NCBI RefSeq assembly: GCF_040546815.1
Contig: NZ_JBEPOO010000001.1
Location: 3,782,001-3,846,000, forward strand
From: Devosia sp. 2618
Lineage (GTDB): Bacteria; Pseudomonadota; Alphaproteobacteria; Rhizobiales; Devosiaceae
DNA length: 64,000 bases
Reading direction: 5' to 3'
Positions 53,264 to 62,841 of this stretch are shown one piece after another. Under the pieces are notes generated by a model. The model was not told where the DNA came from. It made no database searches and saw only the letters and a program-made list of their open reading frames with translations. The first letter of the stretch is position 1, and each line of letters starts with the position of its first letter. A program made the position numbers and the translations under genes.

Positions 53264-53359
53264 ATGCCATTCGAGCGTAGCTCTCATGGCCTTCGCGACT
53301 AAAATCGCTCCACTGGAGCGATTTTGCCTTTGGCACGTCTCGAAGTTTCACGTGAATCC
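53264..53359 (+). repeat. Structured repeat family copy 3
   Basis: This copy shares the 5' block GCCATTCGAGCGTAGCTCTC, the hairpin AAAATCGCTCC with GGAGCGATTTT and GTTTCACGTGAATCC with copies at 35044 and 41607. In contrast to them it has no terminator with a T-run directly after it. It lies 66 bp before the AI-2E-type transporter gene. Confidence 0.7.
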
Positions 53360-53424
53360 GCCGCGCGGGGTGGAACAATCACCTCGGGCGTGGCTTAGTC
53401 ACCCAGGAAACACTGGGGGCGTCC

Positions 53425-54486
53425 ATGCCGGTTACTACGCGGTCGATCATCATCGGGATTTTTCTTGTCGCGGCGCTGATCCTCGCCTGGCACCTGTCGC
53501 ACATCCTTTTGGTGATCTTTGCCGGCATCCTGATTGCCTGCGTGCTCGACTCTGCCGTGCGGGCATTGGGGCGCATCTTGCCCGCGCCGCGCCCGGTGCT
53601 GCTGACCCTTGTCAGTTTTGCCATTTTGATCGCCATCGGCGTCGCGCTGTCGTTTGGCGGTTTCGGGCTGTGGCGGAGTCTCCAGGATCTGTGGCGGGTC
53701 CTCGTCAGCGAGGCGACGCGGCTTTACAATCAGCTTGTCGACATGGAGCTGGTCAACGAGGTCAATCGCAGCGACTTCGAAGCCATGCTGCGCAATATGC
53801 TGCCCGACCCCGGTGGCCTGCTCAATCAAGCGGGCTCGATCTTTGGCAGCACGATTGGCGTGATCGGCGATGTGGTGATCATCGTCTTCCTCGGGCTGTT
53901 CTTTGCCATCAACCCGGTTGGCTATCGCGATGGCTTCCTTCTGCTGATCCCCACCGCGCAGCGGCCCCGCATTCTCAATGCGCTCGGCGCTTCGGGCGAA
54001 GCTTTGCGCGGCTGGATGGTGACGCAGCTGGCCATGATGGTGCTGATCGGCTCGCTGGTCGGGCTGCTACTCTGGGCGCTGGGCGTGCCCAATGCGTTCG
54101 TGCTGGCGCTGCTCGCCGGCGCGCTGAACTTCATTCCGTTTCTGGGGCCGATCTTTTCGGCTGTGCCGGTGCTGCTGACGCTGGCCGCACAGGACACGCA
54201 AGTGCTGCTGATCGGCGCGATCGGGTTGTTCCTGATCCAGAACCTTGAAGGCTATATCCTGACGCCCATGCTGCAGCAGCGCATCATCAAGCTGTCACCG
54301 GCCTGGTCGCTGAGTGTGATGGCGGTATTGGGGAGCCTGTTCGGGCTGATGGGCGTCGCGCTGGCGACACCCATTTTTGCGGTGATCCGCACCATGGTCC
54401 TCAAACTCTATGTCGAGCCAAGGGACGAAAAGCCGATCCTGTTGGGACCGGCTGAGGATCAGAGTTCGATACGCGCTTCGAGCTGA
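53425..54486 (+). CDS. AI-2E family transporter (PerM/DUF20)
   Basis: The 353-residue integral membrane protein has about seven or eight helices: [57 protein letters not shown] and others. The family region includes [20 protein letters not shown] and [19 protein letters not shown], with [15 protein letters not shown] at the end. Members are autoinducer-2 exporters or ion antiporters; the substrate here is not known. Its last 28 bp overlap the convergent gpmA 3' end. Confidence 0.92.
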   Translation: MPVTTRSIIIGIFLVAALILAWHLSHILLVIFAGILIACVLDSAVRALGRILPAPRPVLLTLVSFAILIAIGVALSFGGFGLWRSLQDLWRVLVSEATRLYNQLVDMELVNEVNRSDFEAMLRNMLPDPGGLLNQAGSIFGSTIGVIGDVVIIVFLGLFFAINPVGYRDGFLLLIPTAQRPRILNALGASGEALRGWMVTQLAMMVLIGSLVGLLLWALGVPNAFVLALLAGALNFIPFLGPIFSAVPVLLTLAAQDTQVLLIGAIGLFLIQNLEGYILTPMLQQRIIKLSPAWSLSVMAVLGSLFGLMGVALATPIFAVIRTMVLKLYVEPRDEKPILLGPAEDQSSIRASS

Positions 54487-55073
54487 CCGTCGGCGCCAAT
54501 GTTGTAGATGGTTGGCTGTCCGGTGCCGATTTCGCGCTTGAGGATTTCGTCGGGGGTCAGGCCTTCAATGGCCATGACCAGCGCGCGCAGGGAATTGCCG
54601 TGGGCGGCGATCAACACGGTCTTGCCGTCCTTGAGCAGCGGCACGATCTCGGCCTGGTAATAGGGCAGGGTGCGGGCTGCGGTGTCCTTGAGGCTTTCGC
54701 CGCCGGGAGGGGGAACGTCGAACGAGCGGCGCCAGATCAGCACCTGCTCTTCGCCCCACTTCTCGCGCGCGTCGTCCTTGTTCAGGCCCGACAGGTCGCC
54801 ATAGTCGCGTTCGTTGAGCGCGATATTGCGGGTGATGGTGACGTTGAGAATGCCCATCTCTTCGAGCATCAGGTCGAGCGTGTGCTGGGCGCGGCGGAGC
54901 GACGAGGTGTAATAGAGATCGGGAACGATGCCCTTGGCCTTGAGCGCCTTGCCGGTGGCACGGGCTTCGCCAATGCCCTTTTCGGTCAGGTCCGGATTGC
55001 GCCAGCCGGTAAAGAGGTTCTTGAGGTTCCACTCGCTTTCGCCGTGGCGCACGAGGATCAGGGTACCGGTCAT
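54459..55073 (-). CDS. gpmA: 2,3-bisphosphoglycerate-dependent phosphoglycerate mutase
   Basis: The enzyme interconverts 3- and 2-phosphoglycerate in glycolysis. The 204-residue protein has [20 protein letters not shown] with the phospho-His, the second motif [31 protein letters not shown] and [20 protein letters not shown]. It is shorter than the E. coli form (250), as usual in alphaproteobacteria. It is the last gene of dapB-EVE-gpmA, two bases after the EVE gene, and overlaps the AI-2E gene end. Confidence 0.95.
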   Translation of the reverse strand: MTGTLILVRHGESEWNLKNLFTGWRNPDLTEKGIGEARATGKALKAKGIVPDLYYTSSLRRAQHTLDLMLEEMGILNVTITRNIALNERDYGDLSGLNKDDAREKWGEEQVLIWRRSFDVPPPGGESLKDTAARTLPYYQAEIVPLLKDGKTVLIAAHGNSLRALVMAIEGLTPDEILKREIGTGQPTIYNIGADGQLEARIEL

Positions 55074-55075
55074 TG

Positions 55076-55522
55076 CTAGTCTCCGAGATTAAATTGGCTG
55101 CCGACATCCATGGCATCGGCGATACGGGAAAAGTCGGCTGCCGTTACCTTGAACAGCGACTTGCGGAAATACATGCCCCAATGGGCCGCGTCCGTGACGA
55201 AATCGAACTGCGGCAACAGCAGGTAGATATCGGCCTCCTGCGAGGGCAGGTAATGCGCCTTGCGCATCCAGGCCTCGGTGGCGCCCATCATGGCATTGGG
55301 TTCGGGCGGGCTATCGGCCACGGTGCCGATGGCGGTGAAGCGGCGCACCGCGTCCTTGCCGCCCAGCGTTTCGGTTGGTGAGTAATAGGCGAACCAGTCG
55401 CCGGGCCGCAGTTGCTTGACCGCTGAATGCTTGCCATGGGCGAACATGACAAAGCCGTCCGCCTGCCCAACCATCACATGGGCGCGGGCCGCAACGCCGA
55501 TCCAGCAGGTCGGCGCGGCCAT
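55076..55522 (-). CDS. EVE-domain protein
   Basis: The 148-residue protein has the EVE/PUA-like fold: [20 protein letters not shown] at the N-terminus, [20 protein letters not shown], the strand [13 protein letters not shown] and [19 protein letters not shown] domains recognise modified bases in DNA or RNA and often occur in modification-dependent restriction. Here it is placed, with spacings of 3 and 2 bases, between two housekeeping genes, dapB and gpmA, which argues for a general cellular role. Confidence 0.88.
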   Translation of the reverse strand: MAAPTCWIGVAARAHVMVGQADGFVMFAHGKHSAVKQLRPGDWFAYYSPTETLGGKDAVRRFTAIGTVADSPPEPNAMMGATEAWMRKAHYLPSQEADIYLLLPQFDFVTDAAHWGMYFRKSLFKVTAADFSRIADAMDVGSQFNLGD

Positions 55523-55525
55523 CGA

Positions 55526-56353
55526 TCAGAGCCCCAGAACGTCGGTCATGGCGTAAAGGCCGGCCGGTTGGGCAGCGGCCCAGAGCGCAGCGCGGGCGGC
55601 GCCATTGGCGTAGATGGTGCGATCCTGCGCCCGGTGATTGAGTTCGATGCGCTCGGACTGGCCGGCGAGAATGACCATATGGTCACCGATGACATTGCCA
55701 CCGCGCAGGGTGGCAAAACCAATGGTGCCGGCTTCACGCGGGCCGGTATGGCCGTCGCGGACGCGCACCGAGTGATCCTTGAGCGCGATATCGCGGCCCT
55801 TGGCGGCGGCTTCGCCCAGCATCAGCGCGGTGCCGGAAGGCGCATCGACCTTCTTGTTGTGGTGCATTTCCAAAATTTCGATGTCGTAATCGGCCAGCGC
55901 CGCAGCGGCCTTTTCGACGAGATTGGCCAGCACCACCATGCCCATCGAGAAATTGCCCGACTTGACGATGCGCGCGCCGTTCTCGCCAGCCCTGGCAATC
56001 GCTGCATCATCGGCTTCCGAACAACCGGTGGTGCCAATGATATGGACGAGGCCCCGCGCGGCGGCCTTTTGTGCCAGAGCGACGCTGGCGGCCGGGGCGG
56101 TAAAATCGATGATGGCGTCGGCGCCGACCAAAGCGGCGTCGATATCGTCGGTGATCGGAACGCCCAAGGCTTCGATGCCGGCAAATAACCCGGCATCAAG
56201 ACCGATGGCGGGCGTGCCCGGACGGTCGACGGCGGCGTGCAGTTTGGCGACGGCGCCATGCAGTTCGAGGCCCGACAATGCGGCCACGGCGCGGATATTG
56301 GCGGCGCCCATGCGGCCACCAGCGCCAGCAACCACAACCTTTAATGCCGTCAT
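55526..56353 (-). CDS. dapB: 4-hydroxy-tetrahydrodipicolinate reductase
   Basis: DapB makes tetrahydrodipicolinate for lysine and meso-diaminopimelate synthesis, using NAD(P)H. The 275-residue sequence has the nucleotide-binding [40 protein letters not shown], the catalytic [20 protein letters not shown] and the C-terminal [23 protein letters not shown] 56353 is chosen because the product then begins [13 protein letters not shown]; upstream codons are non-homologous. It is the first gene of dapB-EVE-gpmA. Confidence 0.97.
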   Translation of the reverse strand: MTALKVVVAGAGGRMGAANIRAVAALSGLELHGAVAKLHAAVDRPGTPAIGLDAGLFAGIEALGVPITDDIDAALVGADAIIDFTAPAASVALAQKAAARGLVHIIGTTGCSEADDAAIARAGENGARIVKSGNFSMGMVVLANLVEKAAAALADYDIEILEMHHNKKVDAPSGTALMLGEAAAKGRDIALKDHSVRVRDGHTGPREAGTIGFATLRGGNVIGDHMVILAGQSERIELNHRAQDRTIYANGAARAALWAAAQPAGLYAMTDVLGL

Positions 56354-56523
56354 GCCGTCTCTCCCGATCGCAAGGCTCGTCCAGTCCGGCGCACCGGACC
56401 ACAGCGCGAATGCGGGCGCTGCATGCCCGGCTATAGCAGTGCCCCGACAAAACGCCAACAGCACTGCCCCATTGCTGTCACCGTGCTAAGGTTGTGCTTG
56501 GCAGAAGCAGAAGGACAAGTGAT

Positions 56524-56874
56524 TTGACCATCACCAACGCGCTCGCCGGTGTCGCGGTGGAAAGCATCGACAACGCCCTCGATTTTTACGAGGCGATCTT
56601 CGGGCGGACCGCCGATGCGCGACCGATGAACGACGTCGCAGAATGGAAGCTGACAGGAGGCGGCTGGGTCCAGGTGTTTACCGATGCCGACCGGGCCGGG
56701 GCTTCATCCATCACCCTGATCGTCGATGATCTGGCCGAGGAACTGGGCCGGCTGGCGCTGCTGGGCTACAAACCCGTGGCCAAGGCGATGGGCGATTTCT
56801 TCAAGACCGCCAAATTCCGCGACCAGGATGGTAATCAGGTGATCTTGAGCCAGCCACAGGCCGGGACGTATTAG
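56524..56874 (+). CDS. VOC-family (glyoxalase-fold) protein
   Basis: The 116-residue protein resembles the glyoxalase/bleomycin-resistance fold: NALAGVAVESIDNALDFYEA at the N-terminus, GGGWVQVFTDADRAGASSIT and TAKFRDQDGNQVILSQP. TTG 56524 is chosen because AGAAGGA (56505-56511) is placed upstream and the protein then begins TITNALAGV; no nearby ATG fits. Substrate unknown. It converges with coaA, 40 bp apart. Confidence 0.8.
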   Translation: MTITNALAGVAVESIDNALDFYEAIFGRTADARPMNDVAEWKLTGGGWVQVFTDADRAGASSITLIVDDLAEELGRLALLGYKPVAKAMGDFFKTAKFRDQDGNQVILSQPQAGTY

Positions 56875-56914
56875 GGCAGCTTCACCTCTCCTTTTGGGGG
56901 AGAGGTGAAGAAAG

Positions 56915-57868
56915 CTACACCCGGCGCAGTTGGACCTTCTCGATCATGTGGCTCTTGCCCTTTTTGAGCACCAGATCAGCGCGGCCGCGGGTGGGGAGGA
57001 CGTTTTCGAGCAGGTTGGGCAGGTTGATGGTCTTCCAGATCTGGCGGCCATAGTCGCCGGCTTCGGCTTCGCTCATTTCGGCAAAACGGCGGAAGAACGA
57101 GCTGGGATCGCGGAAGGCGGTGTCGCGGAGGCGGAAGAAGCGCTCCATGTACCAGGCTTCGAGATCGGCATTGTCGGCATCGATAAAGATCGAAAAATCG
57201 ATGAAGTCCGACGCGAACAGGATCGGCTTGCCATCACGCGGCAATTCGCCGGGCTGGAGGATATTGAGCCCCTCAACGATCAGAATGTCGGGGCGGTCGA
57301 TGGTGACCTCCCCGCCTTCCACCACGTCATAGACCAGGTGCGAATAAACCGGGACCTTGACCTGACCCTTGCCCGATTTGATGTCGGCGAGGAAGTTGAC
57401 GAACCGACCGCGATCGTAGCTTTCGGGAAAACCCTTGCGGTTCATGATGCCGCGCTCGGTCAGCACGGCATTGGGATGGAGGAACCCGTCTGTGGTGACC
57501 AGATCGACCTTGGGGCTCGACACCCAGCGCTGCAGCAGCGCCTGAAGGATACGCGCGGTTGTCGATTTACCCACCGCGACCGATCCGGCGACGCCGATGA
57601 TGAAGGGCACCTTCTGGTCGGGGGTTTCGAGAAAACGCGTCGAGACGTTGTGGAGGCCCTGGATGGCCTCGACATAAAAACTCAGCAGGCGCGTCAGCGG
57701 CAGATAGATCTCTTCGGCTTCTTCGAGCGAGATCGGATCGGATAGCGTGCGCAGCCGGGCGATGTCTTCGCGCGACAGGGTCATCTTCTCGTCGGCGCGC
57801 AGGGCACCCCATTGCGCCTTGGTGAAGTGGTGGTAGGGCGCAAGGACCGGGGGACGCTTAGCCATCAA
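56915..57868 (-). CDS. coaA: Pantothenate kinase type I
   Basis: CoaA phosphorylates pantothenate, the first step of coenzyme A synthesis, and is typically feedback-inhibited by CoA. The 317-residue protein has [14 protein letters not shown] at the N-terminus, the P-loop [58 protein letters not shown] and [20 protein letters not shown]. Its start overlaps the hisE stop (ATGA). It closes the his cluster in the order usual for Hyphomicrobiales. Confidence 0.97.
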   Translation of the reverse strand: MMAKRPPVLAPYHHFTKAQWGALRADEKMTLSREDIARLRTLSDPISLEEAEEIYLPLTRLLSFYVEAIQGLHNVSTRFLETPDQKVPFIIGVAGSVAVGKSTTARILQALLQRWVSSPKVDLVTTDGFLHPNAVLTERGIMNRKGFPESYDRGRFVNFLADIKSGKGQVKVPVYSHLVYDVVEGGEVTIDRPDILIVEGLNILQPGELPRDGKPILFASDFIDFSIFIDADNADLEAWYMERFFRLRDTAFRDPSSFFRRFAEMSEAEAGDYGRQIWKTINLPNLLENVLPTRGRADLVLKKGKSHMIEKVQLRRV

Positions 57869-58182
57869 TTGGTTTCCTTGCGGGCAGCCTTTTCGGCGAG
57901 ACCGGATTGGCCCGTGCGGGCGTCGAGTTCGGCCATGATCTCGCTCAGGGGCACATTGGCGGCCTTGAGCACGACCAGAAGGTGAAACAGCACGTCAGCC
58001 GATTCCTTGACCAGCTCGGCCCGGTTGCCGGTGACCGCGGCGATCACCGCTTCGGTGGCTTCTTCGCCGAGCTTTTGCGCGCATTTTTCCATGCCACGGG
58101 CAATCAGCTTGGCCGTGTAGCTGTCCTCGGGCGAGGCAGCGGCGCGGGTCGCGATACGGGCTTCGAGGTCTTCGAGGGTCAT
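57865..58182 (-). CDS. hisE: Phosphoribosyl-ATP pyrophosphatase
   Basis: HisE splits pyrophosphate from phosphoribosyl-ATP in histidine synthesis. The 105-residue helical protein has [20 protein letters not shown] and [20 protein letters not shown], the MazG-like metal-binding motif EEATE, and [13 protein letters not shown]. It is separated from hisF by a 116-bp spacer with a palindromic repeat and is translationally coupled to coaA. Confidence 0.96.
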   Translation of the reverse strand: MTLEDLEARIATRAAASPEDSYTAKLIARGMEKCAQKLGEEATEAVIAAVTGNRAELVKESADVLFHLLVVLKAANVPLSEIMAELDARTGQSGLAEKAARKETN

Positions 58183-58220
58183 CGGATATTCCTTAAGCTC
58201 GACATCGCGTTTACCCGCTG

Positions 58221-58291
58221 TGTCATTCCCGCGAAAGCGGGAATCTCATGGGTGCAACCAAAGGGGGATTCCCGCCTGCGCGGGAATGACA
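58221..58291. repeat. Palindromic repeat between hisF and hisE
   Basis: GTCATTCCCGCGAAAGCGGGAAT and, inverted, GGATTCCCGCCTGCGCGGGAATGAC flank a short centre. This repeat class is frequent in proteobacterial intergenic DNA and interrupts an otherwise overlapping operon here. Confidence 0.85.
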
Positions 58292-58298
58292 TTGTGGC

Positions 58299-59096
58299 CT
58301 AGGCCACCGCGTCCATCCGCACGGCGACACCATGGTCGCGCAGATATTGCTTGGCCTGGGGGATGGTGAAGGTGCCGAAGTGGAAGATCGAGGCGGCCAG
58401 CACAGCGCTGGCATGGCCTTCGATGACGCCATCGACCAGATCCTGCAGCGAGCCGACGCCGCCCGAAGCGATCACCGGCACTTCCACCGCATCGGCAATG
58501 GCGCGGGTCAGCTTGAGGTCAAAGCCGGACTTGGTGCCGTCGCGATCCATCGAGGTGACCAGCAATTCGCCGGCACCGCGCTCGACCATGCGGGCGGCAA
58601 ACTCCACCGCGTCTAGGCCCGATGGCTTGCGACCGCCATGGGTGAAAATCTCCCAGTCGGAACGGTTATCGCCACCCACGCCCTGGGTCAGGCGCTGCTT
58701 AGCGTCGACCGAAACGACAATGCATTGATTGCCGAACTTGTCGGCGGCCCGCGAGATAAAATCGGGATCGCTGACGGCAGCCGAATTGATCGCGACCTTG
58801 TCGGCGCCCGCCAACAGCAGCTTGCGGATGTCTTCGATGGTGCGAACACCACCGCCCACCGTCACCGGCATGAAGCAATGTTCCGCAGTACGCGCCACGA
58901 CGTCAAAAATGGTGTCGCGGCCTTCGTGGCTCGCGGCGATATCGAGGAAGGTCAGTTCGTCGGCGCCGGCCGCATCATAGGCCATGGCGGCGGCCACGGG
59001 ATCACCGGCATCGATCAGATCGACGAACTGCACGCCCTTGACCACGCGACCGTCCTTGACGTCGAGGCAGGGAATGAGACGGGTCTTGAGGGTCAT
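58299..59096 (-). CDS. hisF: Imidazole glycerol phosphate synthase cyclase subunit
   Basis: HisF uses ammonia from HisH to form imidazole glycerol phosphate and AICAR. The 265-residue barrel has [19 protein letters not shown] with the catalytic Asp, [31 protein letters not shown], the second catalytic Asp in [15 protein letters not shown] and [21 protein letters not shown] 59096 is used; it overlaps the stop of the preceding membrane protein gene (ATGA). Confidence 0.98.
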   Translation of the reverse strand: MTLKTRLIPCLDVKDGRVVKGVQFVDLIDAGDPVAAAMAYDAAGADELTFLDIAASHEGRDTIFDVVARTAEHCFMPVTVGGGVRTIEDIRKLLLAGADKVAINSAAVSDPDFISRAADKFGNQCIVVSVDAKQRLTQGVGGDNRSDWEIFTHGGRKPSGLDAVEFAARMVERGAGELLVTSMDRDGTKSGFDLKLTRAIADAVEVPVIASGGVGSLQDLVDGVIEGHASAVLAASIFHFGTFTIPQAKQYLRDHGVAVRMDAVA

Positions 59097-59428
59097 TGCA
59101 GTGCATCCTTGGCCTGACCATTCCGCCAGGCGAGAAAGTGGATAATCAGCATTATGAGCGCGACGATTGCTGCGCCACCGCCCAGTGGCAGCGTGAGCAG
59201 AGCCAGCCACCCAAGGACGAACATGAAGGACAGCGCACCGCCCCAATCCGATCCCATGATGAGGCACGGCTGGCTCTGCGCCTCATTGAGTGTGCAGCCA
59301 TTGGCATCCGCCAAAAAGGACGCAGCCAATACGGAGAGCAGTGGCAGCAGCGTCAACAGCAATAGGACGGCAAGGATCCACCCATAGCGGGCCCAGGGGA
59401 AGGGGCGCGGGGGGATCGCCGCACTCAT
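59093..59428 (-). CDS. Small membrane protein embedded in the his operon
   Basis: This 111-residue protein is not a known histidine enzyme. It has two clear hydrophobic regions, [22 protein letters not shown] and [15 protein letters not shown] plus [16 protein letters not shown], with two Cys in the loop ([13 protein letters not shown]). Both ends overlap neighbours by 4 bp (hisA stop and hisF start), so it is firmly part of the operon and translated with it. I do not recognise the family; the tight overlaps suggest a conserved, though unknown, role. Confidence 0.85.
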   Translation of the reverse strand: MSAAIPPRPFPWARYGWILAVLLLLTLLPLLSVLAASFLADANGCTLNEAQSQPCLIMGSDWGGALSFMFVLGWLALLTLPLGGGAAIVALIMLIIHFLAWRNGQAKDALQ

Positions 59429-60156
59429 GCGGCCGACCGCAGCAAAGCGAGTGCTTCACGTGAATCAATGCGGCCGTCATAGAGTGCGCGACCGGAAATG
59501 GCGCCTTCGAGCACGGCGGCGTCAGGCTGGGTCAGGCGTTCGATATCGGCCATGGAGGCCAGTCCGCCCGAGGCGATCACCGGGATCGAGGTGGTGCGAG
59601 CCAGTTCGAGCGTGGAATCCCAGTTGATGCCAGCGAGGATGCCGTCGCGGTCGATGTCGGTATAGATGATGGCCGCAACTCCGGCGCCTTCAAAGCGCTT
59701 GGCCAGCTCGATGATCGAGAGCTCGGAGGTTTCCGCCCAGCCTTCGACCGCCACCATGCCCTTGCGCGCATCGATGCCGACGGCGACCTGACCGGGCCAC
59801 TTCTGGGCCGCTTCCTTGACCAGCGCCGGATCGCGCACCGCGACCGTGCCGAGAATGACGCGGGCAAGGCCCTTGGCCAGCCAGCTTTCGATATGGCCGA
59901 GATTGCGGATACCGCCGCCCAGTTGCACCGGAAACTTCACCGTCTTGAGGATGGATTCGACCGCTGCGCCATTGACGCTCTCGCCGGCGAAGGCGCCGTT
60001 GAGGTCGACGACGTGCAGATATTGAAAACCCTGATCCTCGAACGATTTGGCCTGCGCGGCGGGATCATCGTTAAAGACGGTTGCCTGCTCCATGTCGCCC
60101 AGCTTGAGGCGCACGCATTGTCCGTCTTTGAGGTCGATGGCGGGGAAGAGGATCAT
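59425..60156 (-). CDS. hisA: Phosphoribosylformimino-AICAR isomerase
   Basis: HisA converts ProFAR to PRFAR in histidine synthesis. The 243-residue barrel has [20 protein letters not shown] with the catalytic Asp, [37 protein letters not shown] with the second Asp, and [16 protein letters not shown]. It overlaps hisH and the small membrane gene by 4 bp each. At its 3' end the codons for DSRE create TTCACGTGAA (59455-59464). Confidence 0.98.
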   Translation of the reverse strand: MILFPAIDLKDGQCVRLKLGDMEQATVFNDDPAAQAKSFEDQGFQYLHVVDLNGAFAGESVNGAAVESILKTVKFPVQLGGGIRNLGHIESWLAKGLARVILGTVAVRDPALVKEAAQKWPGQVAVGIDARKGMVAVEGWAETSELSIIELAKRFEGAGVAAIIYTDIDRDGILAGINWDSTLELARTTSIPVIASGGLASMADIERLTQPDAAVLEGAISGRALYDGRIDSREALALLRSAA

Positions 60157-60791
60157 GGGGTCCAGCTCAGAAAGTTTTCGATCAGCTTGAGGCCCAGCGC
60201 CTGGCTTTTTTCCGGGTGGAACTGGGTGCCGAAAATGTTGTCGCGGCCGACGCAGGCGGTCACCTGCCCACCATAATCGGTGGTGGCAAGCAGCGTGTCC
60301 GGGGTGTCTGTCACGAGATGATAGGAGTGCACGAAATAGGCGTGCAGCCCGTCGGGAATGCCGGCGAGCAGAGCATGGGGGCGGGTGGCCGAAATGGTGT
60401 TCCAGCCCATATGCGGGATCTTGAGATTGGCATCGCTTGGCGTCAGGCGCACCACCGCGCCGGGAATCCAGCCCAGGCCTTGGGTCACAGTCTTTTCGCG
60501 GCCTTCGCTGGCCAGCAATTGCATGCCGACGCAGACGCCAAGGAATGGCGTGCCACCGCGAATGACGCGTTCCTCGAGCACATCCACCATGCCGGGCACG
60601 GCATCGAGGCCCGCCTTGCAGTCGGCAAAAGCGCCGACGCCGGGCAGCATGATGCGGTCAGCCTTACGGACCTGTTGCGGGTCGGCGGTGACCAGGATTT
60701 CGGTATTGGTGCCTTCGGCGACGCGGCGGAAGGCATTGGCGGCGGAGGCCAGATTGCCAGCGCCGTAATCGATGATGGTCACGACGCTCAT
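60153..60791 (-). CDS. hisH: Imidazole glycerol phosphate synthase glutaminase subunit
   Basis: HisH hydrolyses glutamine and feeds ammonia to HisF. The 212-residue class-I amidotransferase has [19 protein letters not shown], the nucleophile Cys in [26 protein letters not shown] and the His/Glu pair in [15 protein letters not shown]. It overlaps hisA and the DUF2628 gene by 4 bp each. Confidence 0.98.
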   Translation of the reverse strand: MSVVTIIDYGAGNLASAANAFRRVAEGTNTEILVTADPQQVRKADRIMLPGVGAFADCKAGLDAVPGMVDVLEERVIRGGTPFLGVCVGMQLLASEGREKTVTQGLGWIPGAVVRLTPSDANLKIPHMGWNTISATRPHALLAGIPDGLHAYFVHSYHLVTDTPDTLLATTDYGGQVTACVGRDNIFGTQFHPEKSQALGLKLIENFLSWTP

Positions 60792-61135
60792 CGCAACGCC
60801 TCCAATTGAGCCAGATCGGCAGTGGCCGCAACGCGCTCGCCGCGATAGGTCCAGCCGCGCCAGGTCAGGGCATGACGGCGGAGCCCTGCGGCGGCAAAGC
60901 CGAGCCAGATGGCAGCGACGACATAGAGCAGGAACGCCGTGTCACCGCCGATAAAGTTTGACAGGACCACCAGCGCCACCACCTTGAGCAGCCAGGCGAC
61001 CAGTTCCAGCCACAGGCCATGCACGACCAGAAAAACCGGCGGCAGCAACGCGGCGAGCCAGGAGAAAGCCTCCGGCACGGCAGCGGGCAGGTCGGGCCTG
61101 CCGGGCTTGGAATCGAAAATGGCGTAAAGGGTCAT
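60788..61135 (-). CDS. DUF2628 membrane protein
   Basis: The 115-residue protein begins MTLYAIFDSKPGRPDLPAAV and has two or three membrane helices (FSWLAALLPPVFLVVHGLWL, VALVVLSNFIGG, FLLYVVAAIWLGFAAAGLRR), fitting DUF2628. It overlaps the hisH start by 4 bp and lies between hisB and hisH, a position it commonly has in Hyphomicrobiales; its role is unknown. ATG 61135 is preferred over GTG or ATG codons further up because of the family-like N-terminus. Confidence 0.85.
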   Translation of the reverse strand: MTLYAIFDSKPGRPDLPAAVPEAFSWLAALLPPVFLVVHGLWLELVAWLLKVVALVVLSNFIGGDTAFLLYVVAAIWLGFAAAGLRRHALTWRGWTYRGERVAATADLAQLEALR

Positions 61136-61212
61136 GGCGGCGTCCTTGCCGGTACGGACCAAAGATAGGGTGCGTTTAGAGGAATTTTAACGCGGGTGGA
61201 AGGGCAAGTGCC

Positions 61213-61337
61213 ACGCCCCCGTGGTTCGAGGGTCGCTCCGCTCCCACCTCACCATGAGGACTACTGAAACACCACGTTGGAAGTAGCCCTCATGGTGAGG
61301 TGCGCATTCTTCATGCGCCTCGAACCACGAGGGCGTC
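61213..61337. repeat. Inverted-repeat element (family 3, copy 2)
   Basis: CCACGCCCCCGTGGTTCGAGG on the left and CCTCGAACCACGAGGGCG on the right, with inner CCTCACCATGAGG and CCTCATGGTGAGG, match the element at 48421-48541. It separates hisB from the rest of the operon. Confidence 0.85.
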
Positions 61338-61345
61338 GCACGATG

Positions 61346-61933
61346 CTAAAGCGTACCCTTGGTGCTGGGCACGCGATCGGCCTGGCGCGGATCGATTTCG
61401 ACCGCCTCACGCAGGGCACGGGCCACCGCCTTGAACATCGACTCCGCCAGATGGTGGTTGTTGTCGGTGTAGAAATTTTCGATGTGCAGCGTGATGCCGG
61501 CATTCATCGTGAAAGCCTGGAAGAATTCGCGGAACAGTTCGGTGTCCATCTCGCCCACCTTGTCGCGCGAAAATTCGGCGCGGAAGACGAGGAACGGGCG
61601 GCCGGACACGTCGAGCGCGGCGCGGGTCAGCGTGCCGTCCATCGGCAGGTCGCAGGAGGCGTAGCGGCGGATGCCTTTTTTGTCGCCGAGTGCTTTCTGG
61701 ATCGCCTGGCCCAAAGCGATGCCGACATCTTCCGCCGTGTGGTGGAAATCGATGTGCAGGTCGCCCTTGCAGGTCACGTCCATGTCGATCAGCGAGTGGC
61801 GGCTGAGCTGATCCAGCATGTGATCGAAAAAGCCGATGCCCGTCGCCATTGTGTGCGCACCGGTGCCATCGAGGTTGATCGAGACATTGATCTCGGTCTC
61901 GTTGGTCTTGCGGGCAATGGTGGCGGTACGCAT
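61346..61933 (-). CDS. hisB: Imidazoleglycerol-phosphate dehydratase
   Basis: HisB dehydrates imidazole glycerol phosphate in histidine synthesis. The monofunctional 195-residue protein has [39 protein letters not shown], the metal-binding [19 protein letters not shown] and the second HH pair in [20 protein letters not shown]. It is the first gene of the cluster and divergent from hslV, with a palindromic repeat (62006-62130) in between. Confidence 0.98.
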   Translation of the reverse strand: MRTATIARKTNETEINVSINLDGTGAHTMATGIGFFDHMLDQLSRHSLIDMDVTCKGDLHIDFHHTAEDVGIALGQAIQKALGDKKGIRRYASCDLPMDGTLTRAALDVSGRPFLVFRAEFSRDKVGEMDTELFREFFQAFTMNAGITLHIENFYTDNNHHLAESMFKAVARALREAVEIDPRQADRVPSTKGTL

Positions 61934-62005
61934 GGCAAAGGTCTCCGACGTTCGGGGCTGCGTAGCAGATAGACACGATGGCGTGAAGATTGCGTTGCTG
62001 CCGCT

Positions 62006-62130
62006 TCACCTCGCCCCTCAGGGGAGAGGTCGGCGCGCAGCGCCGGGTGAGGGGTGCGATGTTGGTACATCGCGTGATGCTTCAACATCGCACCCCTCAC
62101 CCTAACCCTCTCCCCTGAGGGGCGAGGGGA
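62006..62130. repeat. MITE-like palindromic repeat (family 2, copy 3)
   Basis: CCTCGCCCCTCAGGGGAGAGG and the inverted CTCTCCCCTGAGGGGCGAGG end the element; inner arms are GTGAGGGGTGCGATGTTG and its complement. It is related to copies at 35189 and 53076 and lies in the hisB-hslV divergent region. Confidence 0.85.
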
Positions 62131-62158
62131 CGCAGACTGATGGATCAGTTGCCACGCA

Positions 62159-62186
62159 TTGCAATCGGGGCTGCGTGTCCTAAATA
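62159..62186 (+). promoter_or_regulatory. Weak candidate promoter of hslVU
   Basis: TTGCAA (62159-62164) and CCTAAATA (62179-62186) are spaced by 14 bp, 29 bp before the hslV start. They faintly resemble RpoH-type elements, which would suit a heat-shock protease. Confidence 0.3.
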
Positions 62187-62214
62187 TCACTCAACAGTTC
62201 TGGAGTACCTCCCT

Positions 62215-62772
62215 ATGAGTGATAGCAATTTCCCCGGGTGGCACGGGACGACGATCGTCTCCGTGCGCAAGGGCAACAAGGTTGTGGTGGCTGGCGATGG
62301 CCAGGTGTCCATGGGCCCCACCGTGATGAAGCATACCGCCAAAAAGGTTCGGCGCCTGGCTGGTGGCAAGGTGATCGGCGGCTTTGCCGGTTCGACCGCC
62401 GATGCGTTTACGCTGTTCGAGCGGCTCGAAGCCAAGCTTGAGCAATATCCCGACCAGCTGATGCGCGCTGCCGTCGAACTCGCCAAGGACTGGCGCACCG
62501 ACCGCTATCTGCGCAAGCTCGAAGCCATGATGATCGTGGCCGACAAGACCGATACGCTGGTTCTGACCGGCACCGGCGACGTGCTGACCCCTGACCACGG
62601 CGTCATCGCCATCGGCTCGGGCGGCAATTATGCGCACTCCGCGGCGCTGGCCCTGCATCAGGCGACCGAACTCGACGCCGAGGATATCGCGCGCCGCGCC
62701 ATGAAGATCGCCGAAGAAATCTGCGTCTACACCAATGGCAATGTCACGCTCGAAACCATCGAGCTCGGCTAA
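62215..62772 (+). CDS. hslV: ATP-dependent protease subunit HslV
   Basis: HslV is the proteolytic dodecamer of the HslUV (ClpQY) protease. The 185-residue protein has a short pro-part ending WHG, so the N-terminal nucleophile is the Thr of [18 protein letters not shown]; the core has [36 protein letters not shown] and the end IYTNGN-type strand ([14 protein letters not shown]). ATG 62215 is chosen because the family start is MSD-type; the upstream in-frame ATG at 62140 gives an unrelated extension. hslU follows after 69 bp. Confidence 0.97.
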   Translation: MSDSNFPGWHGTTIVSVRKGNKVVVAGDGQVSMGPTVMKHTAKKVRRLAGGKVIGGFAGSTADAFTLFERLEAKLEQYPDQLMRAAVELAKDWRTDRYLRKLEAMMIVADKTDTLVLTGTGDVLTPDHGVIAIGSGGNYAHSAALALHQATELDAEDIARRAMKIAEEICVYTNGNVTLETIELG

Positions 62773-62841
62773 TTACTGGCGCTGGCCCGTCTGGGCGGCG
62801 CGCATGGGTCGGCTCCTGAGCGGCCCGGAAAGTGACGAACA

